The position numbers and the translations under genes are program-made. Shown piece after piece: positions 51,235 through 59,497 of a stretch of 64,000 nucleotides of DNA. The notes below the pieces were generated by a model. It ran no database searches and was not told where the DNA came from. It saw only the letters and a list, made by a program, of their open reading frames with translations. Origin of the DNA: JANMEX01 sp041751995 (GTDB lineage: Bacteria > Pseudomonadota > Alphaproteobacteria > Rhizobiales > Rhizobiaceae); NCBI GenBank assembly GCA_041751995.1, contig JBGSHY010000001.1:18362-82361 (forward strand), read 5' to 3'. How positions within the stretch are numbered: position 1 is the first letter of the stretch; each line of letters begins with the position of its first letter.

Positions 51235-52662
51235 TCAGCAAAGTGCGCCGTCAAGCGAGGCCCGGGCACGTGAAAGGCCCCATCCCAGCAATTCCGAAGC
51301 CCGTTCCACATTTGAAGCCTCGGTGTAGCAGCGCAACTCCGGCGCATTGCCGGAGGCGCGGTAGTGAATGACGTCGCCGCTGGTCAGGACAACACGCACA
51401 CCGTCTATGGCGTCAAAACCGGCAATGGCGCCTGCTGTGGCGAAATGCTTTTCGCGCGTCGCGCCATCCAGAAGCCCTATGAGAAACGGTCCGGTAAGTT
51501 CCGGGCCCACATGCTCGATCCGTCCGCTTTGGGTGAAACGCTCCGGCATATTGGCAAGCAGTTTGGAAACCGAAACTTTGGCTTCTGCGGCCAGGCCGAG
51601 GACAGCAAGGATCGGCAACATGGCGTCACGAGTCGGCAAAGTATCGAGAATACCGCCGGCAACGGCAACAACCGAGCCGAGCAGCACGCCGCCATTGGCT
51701 TCAAATCCGACAACTGTTTTGGCCCCGCCCGCCACGGCTTTTGCCATGCCCTCGATCACATAGGGCGAGCCGACGCGAGTGCGGACAACGCCTTCGAACA
51801 GTCCGCAAAGTTCAACTGCTGAACTTGACGTGACGGGCGTGACAACGCCATCCGCATGAAAAAATTTCGAAGTCAAAACGCCCAGCATATCTCCGCGGAA
51901 AAACGTTCCGGTTTCATCTGCCACCAAAGGGCGGTCGGCATCGCCATCGGTGGATATCAATGCGTCGAGTGTATTGGCGGCGCAGGCTTGCTTTGCGAAC
52001 GCTACATCCTCCGGTCGCAGCGCTTCGGTATCGACCGGCACGAACACATTGGAACGGCCGAGTGGCACCGCTGTTGCCCCGAGCCTTTCAACAAGGTCAA
52101 CCATCAGATCACGGGAGACGGAGCTGTGCTGGTAGATGCCAATCCTCATTCCTGCAAGCGCATCGGGCTTCAGCATGGAGACACATCGCTTCAAATAGTC
52201 TCCGTATGCATCTGAATTTATTGCGAATATATGACTTCGATCTATCTCGCCTACACCTGCAAGATCAACCAGCACCGAAATCCCGGCCTCGTCCGCCTTG
52301 TCGATTTCGCCATCCGCCCGGTAGAATTTCAACCCGTTGCGGTCAGCCGGAATGTGACTGCCGGTAACCATGATTGCAGGTGATTTGATGGCCTGGGCTC
52401 TCAACGCCAACGCCGGTGTCGGCAACGCGCCGCAGTTTTCGACATTCATCCCCGCCTGTTTTACCGCCGCCATGCAGGCTGCTGCCATTTGCGGGCTGCT
52501 GTTGCGAAGGTCATAGCCGATCAGAATGATTGCGTCAGACGCGAGCCCGTGCGCAACCTGCATGTGTTTGACGAAGGCAGTCGCATAGGTAAAACAGACT
52601 TCATCTGACAATTCGGTGACAAGGCCGCGAAGCCCGCTGGTGCCGAATTTCAAACTGCTCAT
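51235..52662 (-). CDS. Phosphomannomutase / phosphoglucomutase family (alpha-D-phosphohexomutase)
   Basis: A 475-aa phosphohexomutase that interconverts hexose 1- and 6-phosphates for nucleotide-sugar and polysaccharide synthesis. The four family loops are visible: phosphoserine loop VTGSHIPADRNGLKFY (S102), metal loop STDGDADRP (about 238-244), sugar-binding loop GFEANGGVLLG, and phosphate-binding loop YRASGNAPELRCY near the C-terminus. The phosphoserine region reads TGSHIP, which occurs in phosphomannomutases. ATG 52662 starts at the conserved FGTSGLRG; the frame to 52683 adds seven residues. Stands alone; 73 bases separate it from the enolase gene downstream. Confidence 0.9.
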   Translation of the reverse strand: MSSLKFGTSGLRGLVTELSDEVCFTYATAFVKHMQVAHGLASDAIILIGYDLRNSSPQMAAACMAAVKQAGMNVENCGALPTPALALRAQAIKSPAIMVTGSHIPADRNGLKFYRADGEIDKADEAGISVLVDLAGVGEIDRSHIFAINSDAYGDYLKRCVSMLKPDALAGMRIGIYQHSSVSRDLMVDLVERLGATAVPLGRSNVFVPVDTEALRPEDVAFAKQACAANTLDALISTDGDADRPLVADETGTFFRGDMLGVLTSKFFHADGVVTPVTSSSAVELCGLFEGVVRTRVGSPYVIEGMAKAVAGGAKTVVGFEANGGVLLGSVVAVAGGILDTLPTRDAMLPILAVLGLAAEAKVSVSKLLANMPERFTQSGRIEHVGPELTGPFLIGLLDGATREKHFATAGAIAGFDAIDGVRVVLTSGDVIHYRASGNAPELRCYTEASNVERASELLGWGLSRARASLDGALC

Positions 52663-52849
52663 TGCCCTGCCATCCGTAACCAAGTGGCCCTGCCGCCGGA
52701 CCGGTTAGTCAGCAGCGCGAGCCGGAATCATGAATAGCCTCCTTAGCACCGTTCAACGCGGGCTGGCCACAAACTGGCCGACAGCAATGAAAGCATGGTT
52801 ACCTTGGTCTCGACCTGGAGTTGGCTATCCCTTTCTGGCCGTGAAAACC

Positions 52850-53788
52850 CTAAATTCTTTGCTCAATAACGGGCATTGCCGAGCCATGCCGCTCACGCAA
52901 AGTGGCGGCTGATTGACGAACGATATCGGAAATCTGCAAAAGCTGCTTGGCAAGCGGGCTGGATTTTCGCCAGATCATTCCGATGGTCCGCGAAGGTTGC
53001 GGACTTTCGAAGCGCCCCAGTGACACCGAGCAGGACCGCGCCTCTATCGCGACAGCCATTTCGGGGATGAGCGTCACGCCAATGCCCGCGCTCACCATCT
53101 GAACAAGCGTCGACAAGGAACTGGCATCCAGTAATTCCCGGGGCGGCGCTGATTGCATTTTGCAGAATGATAAAGCCTGTTCCCGGAAACAATGCCCCTC
53201 TTCCAGCAAAAGCAGGCGCATCTCGCGCAACATATCCCGGTCAGGTGTCGGCTTGCCCGCATCTTCACTGGGGCGGACCAGCACAAAATCCTCGGAAAAC
53301 AAGGCAATTTCTGTCAGCGAAGGCTCCGATACGGGCAGCGCCACGATTGCCGCGTCCAGACGGCCTTCGGCCAACTCCAGCAGCAGTTTCGGTGTCACGG
53401 TTTCCCGCACGTGGACATCCAGATCGTCATAAATCTGCGTCAAATTGCCAATGATTGTCGGCAGCAAGTATGGCGCTACCGTCGGGATGACCCCAATGCG
53501 CAGCCGACCGATCAATTGGTTCTGCGAAGCCCGCGCCAAATCACCCAACTCGCCGACAGAGCGCATAATGTCGCGGACCCGAAGCGCAAACTCCTCACCG
53601 AAGTTGGTCAGCCTTAGTTGACGGGAGCCTCGGTCAAACAGCTCGGTGCCAACGGATTGCTCCAACTCCTTGATTTGCATCGACAAAGCTGGCTGCGATA
53701 TCGAGCAGGCTTCAGCGGCGCGCCCGAAATGGCCGAGGCGCGCCAGCGCTTCAAAATAGCGAAGCTGCTTGAGCGTCAGATTTTTCAT
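52850..53788 (-). CDS. oxyR: Hydrogen peroxide-inducible LysR-type regulator OxyR
   Basis: A 312-aa LysR-family activator. The N-terminal winged helix is LKQLRYFEALARLGHFGRAAEACSISQPALSMQIKELE. The redox cysteines are conserved: EEGHCFREQALSFCKM gives C200 and C209, the spacing of the E. coli OxyR disulfide pair (C199-C208), so peroxide sensing by disulfide formation is expected. Divergent from katG, its usual target, with 148 bases between the starts. ATG 53788 is chosen; a GTG two codons upstream is also in frame. Confidence 0.95.
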   Translation of the reverse strand: MKNLTLKQLRYFEALARLGHFGRAAEACSISQPALSMQIKELEQSVGTELFDRGSRQLRLTNFGEEFALRVRDIMRSVGELGDLARASQNQLIGRLRIGVIPTVAPYLLPTIIGNLTQIYDDLDVHVRETVTPKLLLELAEGRLDAAIVALPVSEPSLTEIALFSEDFVLVRPSEDAGKPTPDRDMLREMRLLLLEEGHCFREQALSFCKMQSAPPRELLDASSLSTLVQMVSAGIGVTLIPEMAVAIEARSCSVSLGRFESPQPSRTIGMIWRKSSPLAKQLLQISDIVRQSAATLRERHGSAMPVIEQRI

Positions 53789-53936
53789 AACCACACCTTA
53801 TGCCTTCAATCAGTAATTCCTACTTAAACTAATGGAGCTGGTTTGCTAGACTCCACTGGATCGCGCAACAATTCCGGGCTTGAGTCATGCCCGCAGGTTG
53901 GCGCAGTAGTGGATGCACACAGAATTGGAGAGATAA
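53789..53936. promoter_or_regulatory. oxyR-katG divergent control region
   Basis: 148 bases between divergent starts, the expected location of OxyR binding. It is AT-richer near 53,810-53,850. I could not delimit an OxyR site with confidence; the ribosome binding site GGAG for katG is at the right end. Confidence 0.5.
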
Positions 53937-56141
53937 ATGGACGGGACCGACAACACAGGCGCCGGCAAATGCCCGGTTGCACACGGCGGCAAACATGTCA
54001 CCTCCGGCGTGCGGTCAAACCGCGACTGGTGGCCGAACCAGCTGAACCTGAAAATACTGCATCAGAACTCTGCCCTCTCCAATCCGATGGGCCCGACATT
54101 CAACTATGCCGATGAGTTCAAAAAGCTCGACTTGGCTGCATTGAAGCAGGACCTTTATGCGCTGATGACCGACTCAAAGGAATGGTGGCCCGCAGACTGG
54201 GGCCACTACGGTCCGCTGTTCATCCGCATGGCCTGGCATTCGGCAGGCACCTATCGCACCGGCGATGGCCGCGGCGGCGCAGGCAATGGCACGCAGCGGT
54301 TCGCGCCGCTCAACTCATGGCCGGACAATGTGAATCTCGACAAGGCCCGCCGCCTGCTCTGGCCGGTCAAGCAGAAATACGGCAACAAGATCTCCTGGGC
54401 GGATCTGATGATCTTGGCAGGCAACTGCGCGCTGGAATCGATGGGCTTCAAGACATTCGGCTTCGGCGGCGGCCGCGCCGACGTCTGGGAGCCGGAAGAA
54501 GACATTTACTGGGGCGCCGAAGACACCTGGTTGGGCGACAAGCGCTATGAAGGCGACCGCCTGTTGGAAGACCCGTTGGCTGCCGTGCAGATGGGCCTGA
54601 TCTATGTGAACCCCGAAGGCCCGAACGGCGTGGCTGATGCAGTCGCCTCAGGCCGCGACATTCGCGAAACATTTGCCCGCATGGCGATGAACGACGAGGA
54701 AACCGTTGCCCTGACCGCAGGCGGCCACACGTTCGGCAAGTCGCACGGTGCAGGTGATCCGGCCCTCGTAGGACGCGAGCCGGAAGGCGCAGGCCTTGAG
54801 GAACAGGGTCTGGGCTGGAAAAACGCATTCGGCACGGGTGTGGGCATTCATGCCACCGGCTCGGGCATTGAAGGCGCATGGAAGCCCAACCCGACCACTT
54901 GGGACATGGGCTATCTCAAGGTTCTGTTCAAATACGACTGGAACCTGGTGAAAAGCCCGGCCGGCGCACAGCAGTGGCAAGCCGTTAATGTAGATCCTGA
55001 AGACATGGTGGTAGACGCCCACGATCCCTCCAGGCGCCACCCGCCAATGATGACCACTGCCGACATGGCGATGCGGATGGACCCGATTTACGGCCCGATC
55101 TCGCGTCGCTATCTGGCCAACCCGGCCGAGTTTGCCGATGCGTTCGCCCGCGCCTGGTTCAAGCTGACCCACCGCGACATGGGACCGAAGGCGCGCTATT
55201 TGGGCTCGGAAGTCCCGGCCGAAGACCTGATCTGGCAGGACCCGGTCCCGGCGGTCAGTCATGCACTGGTTGACGCCAGCGACATCGCAGCCCTCAAGGC
55301 CAATATTCTCGCCTCAGGCCTGTCCATATCGGAACTTGTCGCAACGGCTTGGGCTTCGGCCTCAACCTTCCGCGGTTCGGACAAGCGCGGTGGCGCAAAC
55401 GGCGCGCGCATTCGGCTCGCGCCGCAAAAGGACTGGGAAGTCAACCAGCCGGAACAGCTGGCTAAAGTGCTGGCTGCGCTCGAAGCCATCCAGACGGCGT
55501 TCAATGCTGGCCAATCCGGCAAGGCTGTCTCGCTGGCCGACCTGATTGTGCTTGGCGGTTGCGCCGCAGTCGAAAAGGCGGCGAAGGCTGCCGGACATGA
55601 CGTGACGGTTCCGTTCACGCCGGGACGCACCGATGCGACCCAGGAACAGACGGACGTCGAGAGCTTCTCTGTTCTCGAACCGGGCGCAGACGGTTTCCGC
55701 AACTACCAAAAGACGGCATACTCCGTGTCTTCGGAAGCGATGCTGGTCGACCGTGCGCAACTTCTGACGCTGACCGCGCCGGAAATGACGGTCCTCGTCG
55801 GCGGCTTGCGTGTCCTGAACGCCAACACCGCAAAGGCGCAGCACGGCGTCTTCACCAAACGGCCTGAAGCGCTGACCAACGACTTCTTCGTCAACCTGAT
55901 CGACATGGGCACGGTGTGGAAAGCAACCTCGGATGCGCAATCCGTGTTTGAAGGCCGCGACCGCGCCACCGGTGCGGTAAAATGGACCGGCACCCGCGCC
56001 GACCTCGTCTTCGGCTCAAATTCGCTGCTGCGGGCGCTGGCCGAAGTCTATGCGCAGGACGATAGTCAGAAGAAGTTCGTCAATGACTTTGTGGCCGCCT
56101 GGACCAAGGTGATGAACCTCGACCGGTTCGACATCGCCTGA
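53937..56141 (+). CDS. katG: Catalase-peroxidase KatG
   Basis: A 734-aa bifunctional heme enzyme that destroys hydrogen peroxide and oxidises organic donors. The distal heme site is IRMAWHSAGTYRTGDGRGG (R97, W100, H101). The proximal histidine is H264 in AGGHTFGKSHGA. The Met-Tyr-Trp adduct needed for catalase activity is complete: W100, Y223 (LIYVNPEGPNG) and M249 (ARMAMNDEET). The C-terminal domain is the usual heme-free repeat. No signal peptide, so cytosolic. GGAG precedes ATG 53937. Adjacent divergent oxyR indicates peroxide-inducible expression. Confidence 0.97.
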   Translation: MDGTDNTGAGKCPVAHGGKHVTSGVRSNRDWWPNQLNLKILHQNSALSNPMGPTFNYADEFKKLDLAALKQDLYALMTDSKEWWPADWGHYGPLFIRMAWHSAGTYRTGDGRGGAGNGTQRFAPLNSWPDNVNLDKARRLLWPVKQKYGNKISWADLMILAGNCALESMGFKTFGFGGGRADVWEPEEDIYWGAEDTWLGDKRYEGDRLLEDPLAAVQMGLIYVNPEGPNGVADAVASGRDIRETFARMAMNDEETVALTAGGHTFGKSHGAGDPALVGREPEGAGLEEQGLGWKNAFGTGVGIHATGSGIEGAWKPNPTTWDMGYLKVLFKYDWNLVKSPAGAQQWQAVNVDPEDMVVDAHDPSRRHPPMMTTADMAMRMDPIYGPISRRYLANPAEFADAFARAWFKLTHRDMGPKARYLGSEVPAEDLIWQDPVPAVSHALVDASDIAALKANILASGLSISELVATAWASASTFRGSDKRGGANGARIRLAPQKDWEVNQPEQLAKVLAALEAIQTAFNAGQSGKAVSLADLIVLGGCAAVEKAAKAAGHDVTVPFTPGRTDATQEQTDVESFSVLEPGADGFRNYQKTAYSVSSEAMLVDRAQLLTLTAPEMTVLVGGLRVLNANTAKAQHGVFTKRPEALTNDFFVNLIDMGTVWKATSDAQSVFEGRDRATGAVKWTGTRADLVFGSNSLLRALAEVYAQDDSQKKFVNDFVAAWTKVMNLDRFDIA

Positions 56142-56156
56142 CCCCGTTGAAAAATC

Positions 56157-56189
56157 TTCGGGCGCAGACGGGTATCCGCTGCGCCCGAA
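56157..56189 (+). terminator. Probable terminator hairpin after katG
   Basis: 11-bp perfect stem TTCGGGCGCAG / CTGCGCCCGAA, extended inside the loop by CGG/CCG, 16 bases after the katG stop. T residues come only a few bases later (TGGCGTGTTTT), so it is strong as a hairpin but imperfect as an intrinsic terminator. Confidence 0.65.
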
Positions 56190-56257
56190 TGGCGTGTTTT
56201 GCAACATTCAGCGCCGCATGAGCGCCGCGACCGTAGCCGGAATTGCGGGGCAAAACT

Positions 56258-57043
56258 TCAAAGGAAATAGCGGCCGCCGGTATAGGCTTTCATTGCCCTC
56301 AATTTGAGGCGCTTCAACAGACCTGCGTTCCTTCTGCGGTGAATGTACAGGATTTGCCCATAGGGCGCAGGAAGCGCGTCCGGCGTACCCCAGCGACCAT
56401 ACTGACTCGGATCGGGAAAAACCGCCGCACCCGACTTGGCCGCGAGTATGGTTGTGACCGACTGGTCATGGCGATGGCCGCAAAAATCAGGCAGATTGGG
56501 CAGGCCATGAATGTTAGGCATATCGGTCAGGCTATTTTCGCCCGCCATGGCCGATATTAAATCCTCAACAAATGCGCGTGAAGAAGGCCCTGCCCGGTAA
56601 AGCTGATACCCGGCCGACAGCTGCGGCATCGCCCAATATTCCGCAGTATCGGCACCAAGCTCGATGAAGCAGTCCCGTTTGGTCCAGGCCGACATCGGAT
56701 GGGTTGGAACGAGCCGGAACAGGCAAACGGCATATTCGGACGCCAGTTCTACCAGCGGAGCCGGGTCCGCCAAAAATGTCATGGCTGCATCGACGTATAG
56801 GACTGGCGTTCCGTCCGGCACGCTGGCAAGCACATCAGCAATCACAAACGGTTTCCACAGCCAATAGCCGCCGCCGCGTTTCTGGCCCATGATCGCCGGG
56901 TAGTCCGCATGAAGCCTACGGATCACCGCATGGTCCGGCCCATAAATCCGGATATCTTCAACCCCGAACTTGCGCGCGCTACGGTCCAACATGGCTTTCG
57001 CCTGCGAGTAATCTGACGTGCCGTAACTGACCAGAACAACCAT
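56258..57043 (-). CDS. Putative glycosyltransferase-like (GT-A fold) protein
   Basis: A 261-aa cytosolic protein. GQKRGGGYWLWKPFVIADVLASVPDGTPVLYVDAAMTFL (about 53-91) has the pattern GxGYWLWKP...DG...LYxDA, found in a family of unnamed proteins in surface-polysaccharide loci and resembling the sugar-nucleotide site of GT-A enzymes. FCGHRHDQSVTTILAAKSG is a second conserved segment, like the late acidic motif of GT8/GT32-like enzymes. The donor and acceptor are unknown. It converges with katG and faces a long gene-poor stretch upstream. It is probably accessory, as its neighbours are. Confidence 0.65.
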   Translation of the reverse strand: MVVLVSYGTSDYSQAKAMLDRSARKFGVEDIRIYGPDHAVIRRLHADYPAIMGQKRGGGYWLWKPFVIADVLASVPDGTPVLYVDAAMTFLADPAPLVELASEYAVCLFRLVPTHPMSAWTKRDCFIELGADTAEYWAMPQLSAGYQLYRAGPSSRAFVEDLISAMAGENSLTDMPNIHGLPNLPDFCGHRHDQSVTTILAAKSGAAVFPDPSQYGRWGTPDALPAPYGQILYIHRRRNAGLLKRLKLRAMKAYTGGRYFL

Positions 57044-57623
57044 GTAGCTGGTCTACCATTGCCCCTGCACCAGCACAAATTCCCTCATCTCCGCTGCGGT
57101 CTCTGGCCGAAGTCTGTGAGCAGGATGACAACCAGAAGAAGCTAATGAACCGCACCAGCTTTCTATTGTGACGCTCATTGTCCGCCTGCTATGTCCAACA
57201 ATCTTGAAGGCGCTCCAAGCCTTCGCTGCAAGCTTCGCTGGCGCAAGGGCGACAAGGCCGGGCTTTCGTTTGATGGCACAGAACCCAAGCCGAAATGGCA
57301 CTACGGCTAGGCGGCGGCGCCCTATTTCAGCAAAGTGCGCAGTGGGTCACCGAATGTCTTTCGAAGTGCATCCAACAGTGAGTTGCTGAAAGCTGGAAAG
57401 AAATTTCTAGTATCAGAAATATCTAAGTCTGACGCTCACGAAAACGCCAATGGCAATTTGATACCAAATCCAAATGTCCGGCTTTTTGCCGACAAAGGAG
57501 TCTTATTAAGCTGTCGGCAAGCCAAACTCGGGAGGGATGGTTTAATAAGGTTATGCCTCAATTCTGCATTGCGAATAAAGCGGAGGCTGATATTAGGGCG
57601 TCCATAATGGAGGCTCCCAAGCC
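57044..57623. other. Gene-poor stretch with a possible gene remnant
   Basis: 580 bases without a convincing intact gene. The first part (57,146-57,310) holds a short frame that looks like the end of a protein (listed separately). From about 57,400 the sequence turns clearly AT-richer (TTTCTAGTATCAGAAATATC...) up to the methyltransferase leader. An open frame at 57335-57607 (90 codons) has no ribosome binding site or motif and is not called. The AT-rich part is probably the promoter and leader of the gene at 57624. Confidence 0.5.
57191..57310 (+). pseudogene. Possible remnant of a PilZ-like domain gene (C-terminal end)
   Basis: Reading from ATG 57191 gives 39 residues, MSNNLEGAPSLRC followed by KLRWRKGDKAGLSFDGTEP and a short tail. 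The RWRKGDKAGLSF part resembles the last strand of PilZ c-di-GMP-binding domains (WRxGDxxGLxF). The frame is open upstream only to a stop at 57146, and the RxxxR and (D/N)xSxxG motifs of a full PilZ domain are not present. It could instead be a chance short frame or a tiny unknown gene. Confidence 0.3.
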
Positions 57624-58334
57624 ATGTTCAACGACATCAACGAGCTTTTGCATTCCGAACGCGGCGAACGTCTTGCGCACATGCCAAAGGCCAAAGTGAT
57701 GCTCAGCGCCGGTTGCTCAGGCGCGTGGTACTTTGACTGGGTCGAGCAAAAATTTGGCCTCGTTGAAAAGCATATTGGACTGGAATTTTATTCGCCGCGC
57801 CCACCCGTATTGCCGGCAAATGTTGAATGGATAGCAAACACAGTCGCCGACATGCACGACATTCCGTCGTCTTCGGTTGATCTCGTTTTCTCCGGACAGA
57901 ACCTTGAACATGTCTGGCCTGACGAGGCGGTCAACTTTTTCATGGAAGCGGCGCGCGTTGTTCGCATGGGCGGACATTTGGTGGTCGACAGTCCAAACCG
58001 GCTTGCAACTCAAAAGATGATGTGGAGCCATCCAGAGCACACCGTCGAGTTCACTTCTGTGGAAGTATGCCGCGCCATAAATGCGGCAGGCTTCAACATC
58101 ACCAGTGTTGAAGGTATCTGGCAGGGCCTTGAGCCAGTTACCGGACTGCCTCTCCCACATATTGCATCTGATGATCAGGCGGAGCGAATCCAGCAGGGAC
58201 GACGGGATCCGGATAACGCCTTTATCTGGTGGGTCGAAGCCATTCGCGCTGACCGGGCGCCAGATATGCCAAAGCTGCGCGAGATCGTAGTTGATGTCTT
58301 TTTGCGGGCGTGGGCCGATCGGCGCTCGAGGTGA
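57624..58334 (+). CDS. Class I SAM-dependent methyltransferase
   Basis: A 236-aa methyltransferase-11-type protein. The SAM-binding glycine loop is KVMLSAGCSGAWYFDW (about 24-39). The acidic residue after strand 2 is in IGLEFYSPRPP, strand 4 is SVDLVFSGQNLEHVWPDEAVNFFMEAARVVRMGGHLVVDSPN, and the protein continues to a long C-terminal part with WWVEAIRADR. Such proteins often modify sugars or lipids in surface-glycan clusters. GGAGG lies nine bases before ATG 57624. It is followed six bases later by a small gene on the same strand. Confidence 0.88.
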   Translation: MFNDINELLHSERGERLAHMPKAKVMLSAGCSGAWYFDWVEQKFGLVEKHIGLEFYSPRPPVLPANVEWIANTVADMHDIPSSSVDLVFSGQNLEHVWPDEAVNFFMEAARVVRMGGHLVVDSPNRLATQKMMWSHPEHTVEFTSVEVCRAINAAGFNITSVEGIWQGLEPVTGLPLPHIASDDQAERIQQGRRDPDNAFIWWVEAIRADRAPDMPKLREIVVDVFLRAWADRRSR

Positions 58335-58340
58335 GCAAGC

Positions 58341-58706
58341 ATGGTCGGAGTCAGGAACAAAGATCATGTCACGGTCAGAAAGGGAGATAGCGGGGCGGTG
58401 ATCTTCGGCCCTTACATGCCTTTGCCTGCGGGAGACTATACCGTCAAGTTTCGGTGTATCGACGGGTCGGCACGCACATTGCTCGGTAACTGCGACATAA
58501 TGGCAAGCGAAAAGGTTCTCGAATCAAAGCCATTGGTTACCGACGCAAACGGCGAAGCAGTCGCCAGAATTGCGTTTTCCCTTCCAGCAATGACGTTTGC
58601 GCTGCAATTCCGCGTCTTGAGCACCGGAAGCGAGTCTTTTTGCGCTTTTTGGCCGGAATTGATTGGGGCCGACGCCGCAGACATACTGCGCGCGCGCGGG
58701 CTATAA
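58341..58706 (+). CDS. Hypothetical protein with beta-sandwich features
   Basis: A 121-aa protein. GDSGAVIFGPYMPLPAGDYTVKFRCIDGS and ARIAFSLPAMTFALQFRVLSTG alternate hydrophobic and polar residues like strands of a jelly-roll. The pattern GPYxxLPAGxY recurs in carbohydrate-binding-like domains attached to methyltransferases and glycosyltransferases of polysaccharide loci. No signal peptide. It starts six bases after the methyltransferase stop with GAGG upstream, so the two are one operon and perhaps one functional unit. No catalytic residues stand out. Confidence 0.7.
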   Translation: MVGVRNKDHVTVRKGDSGAVIFGPYMPLPAGDYTVKFRCIDGSARTLLGNCDIMASEKVLESKPLVTDANGEAVARIAFSLPAMTFALQFRVLSTGSESFCAFWPELIGADAADILRARGL

Positions 58707-58802
58707 CTCTAAAAATCCTCTACTTTCGCCTGTTTCCGCGCATCGCAAATGCTGTCTGCCAGCCCAACACCGCCCGCAACATATATGCAAAGTAGTTGAA
58801 TT

Positions 58803-58878
58803 TGGTGAGCGCGCAGGGGGTCGAACCCTGGACCTATTGATTAAAAGTCAATTGCTCTACCAACTGAGCTACACGCTC
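58803..58878 (-). tRNA. tRNA-Lys (anticodon TTT)
   Basis: 76 bases including an encoded CCA. The acceptor stem is GAGCGTG paired with CGCGCTC (one G-T pair). The D arm is GCTC...GAGC. The anticodon arm is ATTGA-CTTTTAA-TCAAT with anticodon TTT, and the T arm is CAGGG-TTCGACC-CCCTG. All arms close correctly, so it should be functional. Confidence 0.96.
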
Positions 58879-58908
58879 CCATGTGATTAAAACCACACAA
58901 GTGAGCGC

Positions 58909-58937
58909 GTCATAAGGGCAGTCAGCGCCAAGGTCAA
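58909..58937 (-). promoter_or_regulatory. Probable promoter of tRNA-Lys
   Basis: On the minus strand TTGACC (58937-58932) and TATGAC (58914-58909) are separated by 17 bases, with the -10 box about 30 bases before the mature tRNA 5' end. This is a good match to the alphaproteobacterial sigma-70 pattern. Confidence 0.55.
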
Positions 58938-59071
58938 CACCTCAAACCGCGAATTGGCGACAAAAACACAATCGCGTGAAACTAAATATCGATACTTGCC
59001 GTTAGATGAGAGCGCCTTAAACTATCTCCACAAGGCAAACAGCCAATTGTCCGGTCAAATGGAGCAAAGTC

Positions 59072-59497
59072 ATGCATAAATTAGTCGCAGCTCTTGTATT
59101 TTCAATTGTTACTTTCTTTGCATCGACCGCAATGTTCGCCGATGAAGCTTCACAACTCAAAGCCCAGCAAACCATTACGAATCAGCTTGAAGCATTCAAA
59201 GCTGGAGATGATATCAAAGCGTATTCTTACGCCGCTCCACGCGTCACTCAGTTTTTTCCAGATGTCGCCAGCTTTATGGCAATGGTCAAAAATGGCTATC
59301 AACCTGTCTACAAGCCACTCAACTATAATTTTGGCCGCACGCGCGAGCTCGGCGCCGACCAAATCGCACAAGAACTTTTGGTGACTGGACCAGACGGCAA
59401 ACCTTGGACCGCACTTTACACATTGGTGAAAATGCCCAACGGCGACTGGCTCATCACAGCCGTACAAATTGTCCCTGGCGACGATTCGTCAGCTTGA
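59072..59497 (+). CDS. DUF4864 family exported protein
   Basis: A 141-aa protein with an N-terminal signal peptide (MHKLVAALVFSIVTFFASTAMFA) and a small cystatin/NTF2-like domain. Conserved parts are QQTITNQLEAFKAGDDIKAYSYAAPRVTQFFPDVASFMAMVKNGYQPVYKPLNYNFGR and PWTALYTLVKMPNGDWLITAVQIVP, the pattern of DUF4864. Likely periplasmic; the function is unknown. GGAG precedes ATG 59072. Its last nine bases overlap the 3' end of tgt on the other strand. Lower GC than the genes before 58 kb. Confidence 0.88.
   Translation: MHKLVAALVFSIVTFFASTAMFADEASQLKAQQTITNQLEAFKAGDDIKAYSYAAPRVTQFFPDVASFMAMVKNGYQPVYKPLNYNFGRTRELGADQIAQELLVTGPDGKPWTALYTLVKMPNGDWLITAVQIVPGDDSSA

Noticed and set aside
53789..53936. 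Specific OxyR binding site in the oxyR-katG gap
   Set aside because: Several AT-rich half-site-like stretches exist but none gives a clear tandem ATAG/CTAT pattern, so only the region is listed.
57335..57607. 90-codon frame in the gene-poor stretch
   Set aside because: AT-rich region, no start signal and no domain pattern; more likely the leader of the methyltransferase gene.
58663..58890. 75-codon frame ending GGRTLDLLIKSQLLYQLSYT
   Set aside because: It is the translated complement of the tRNA-Lys gene, a well-known false protein pattern.
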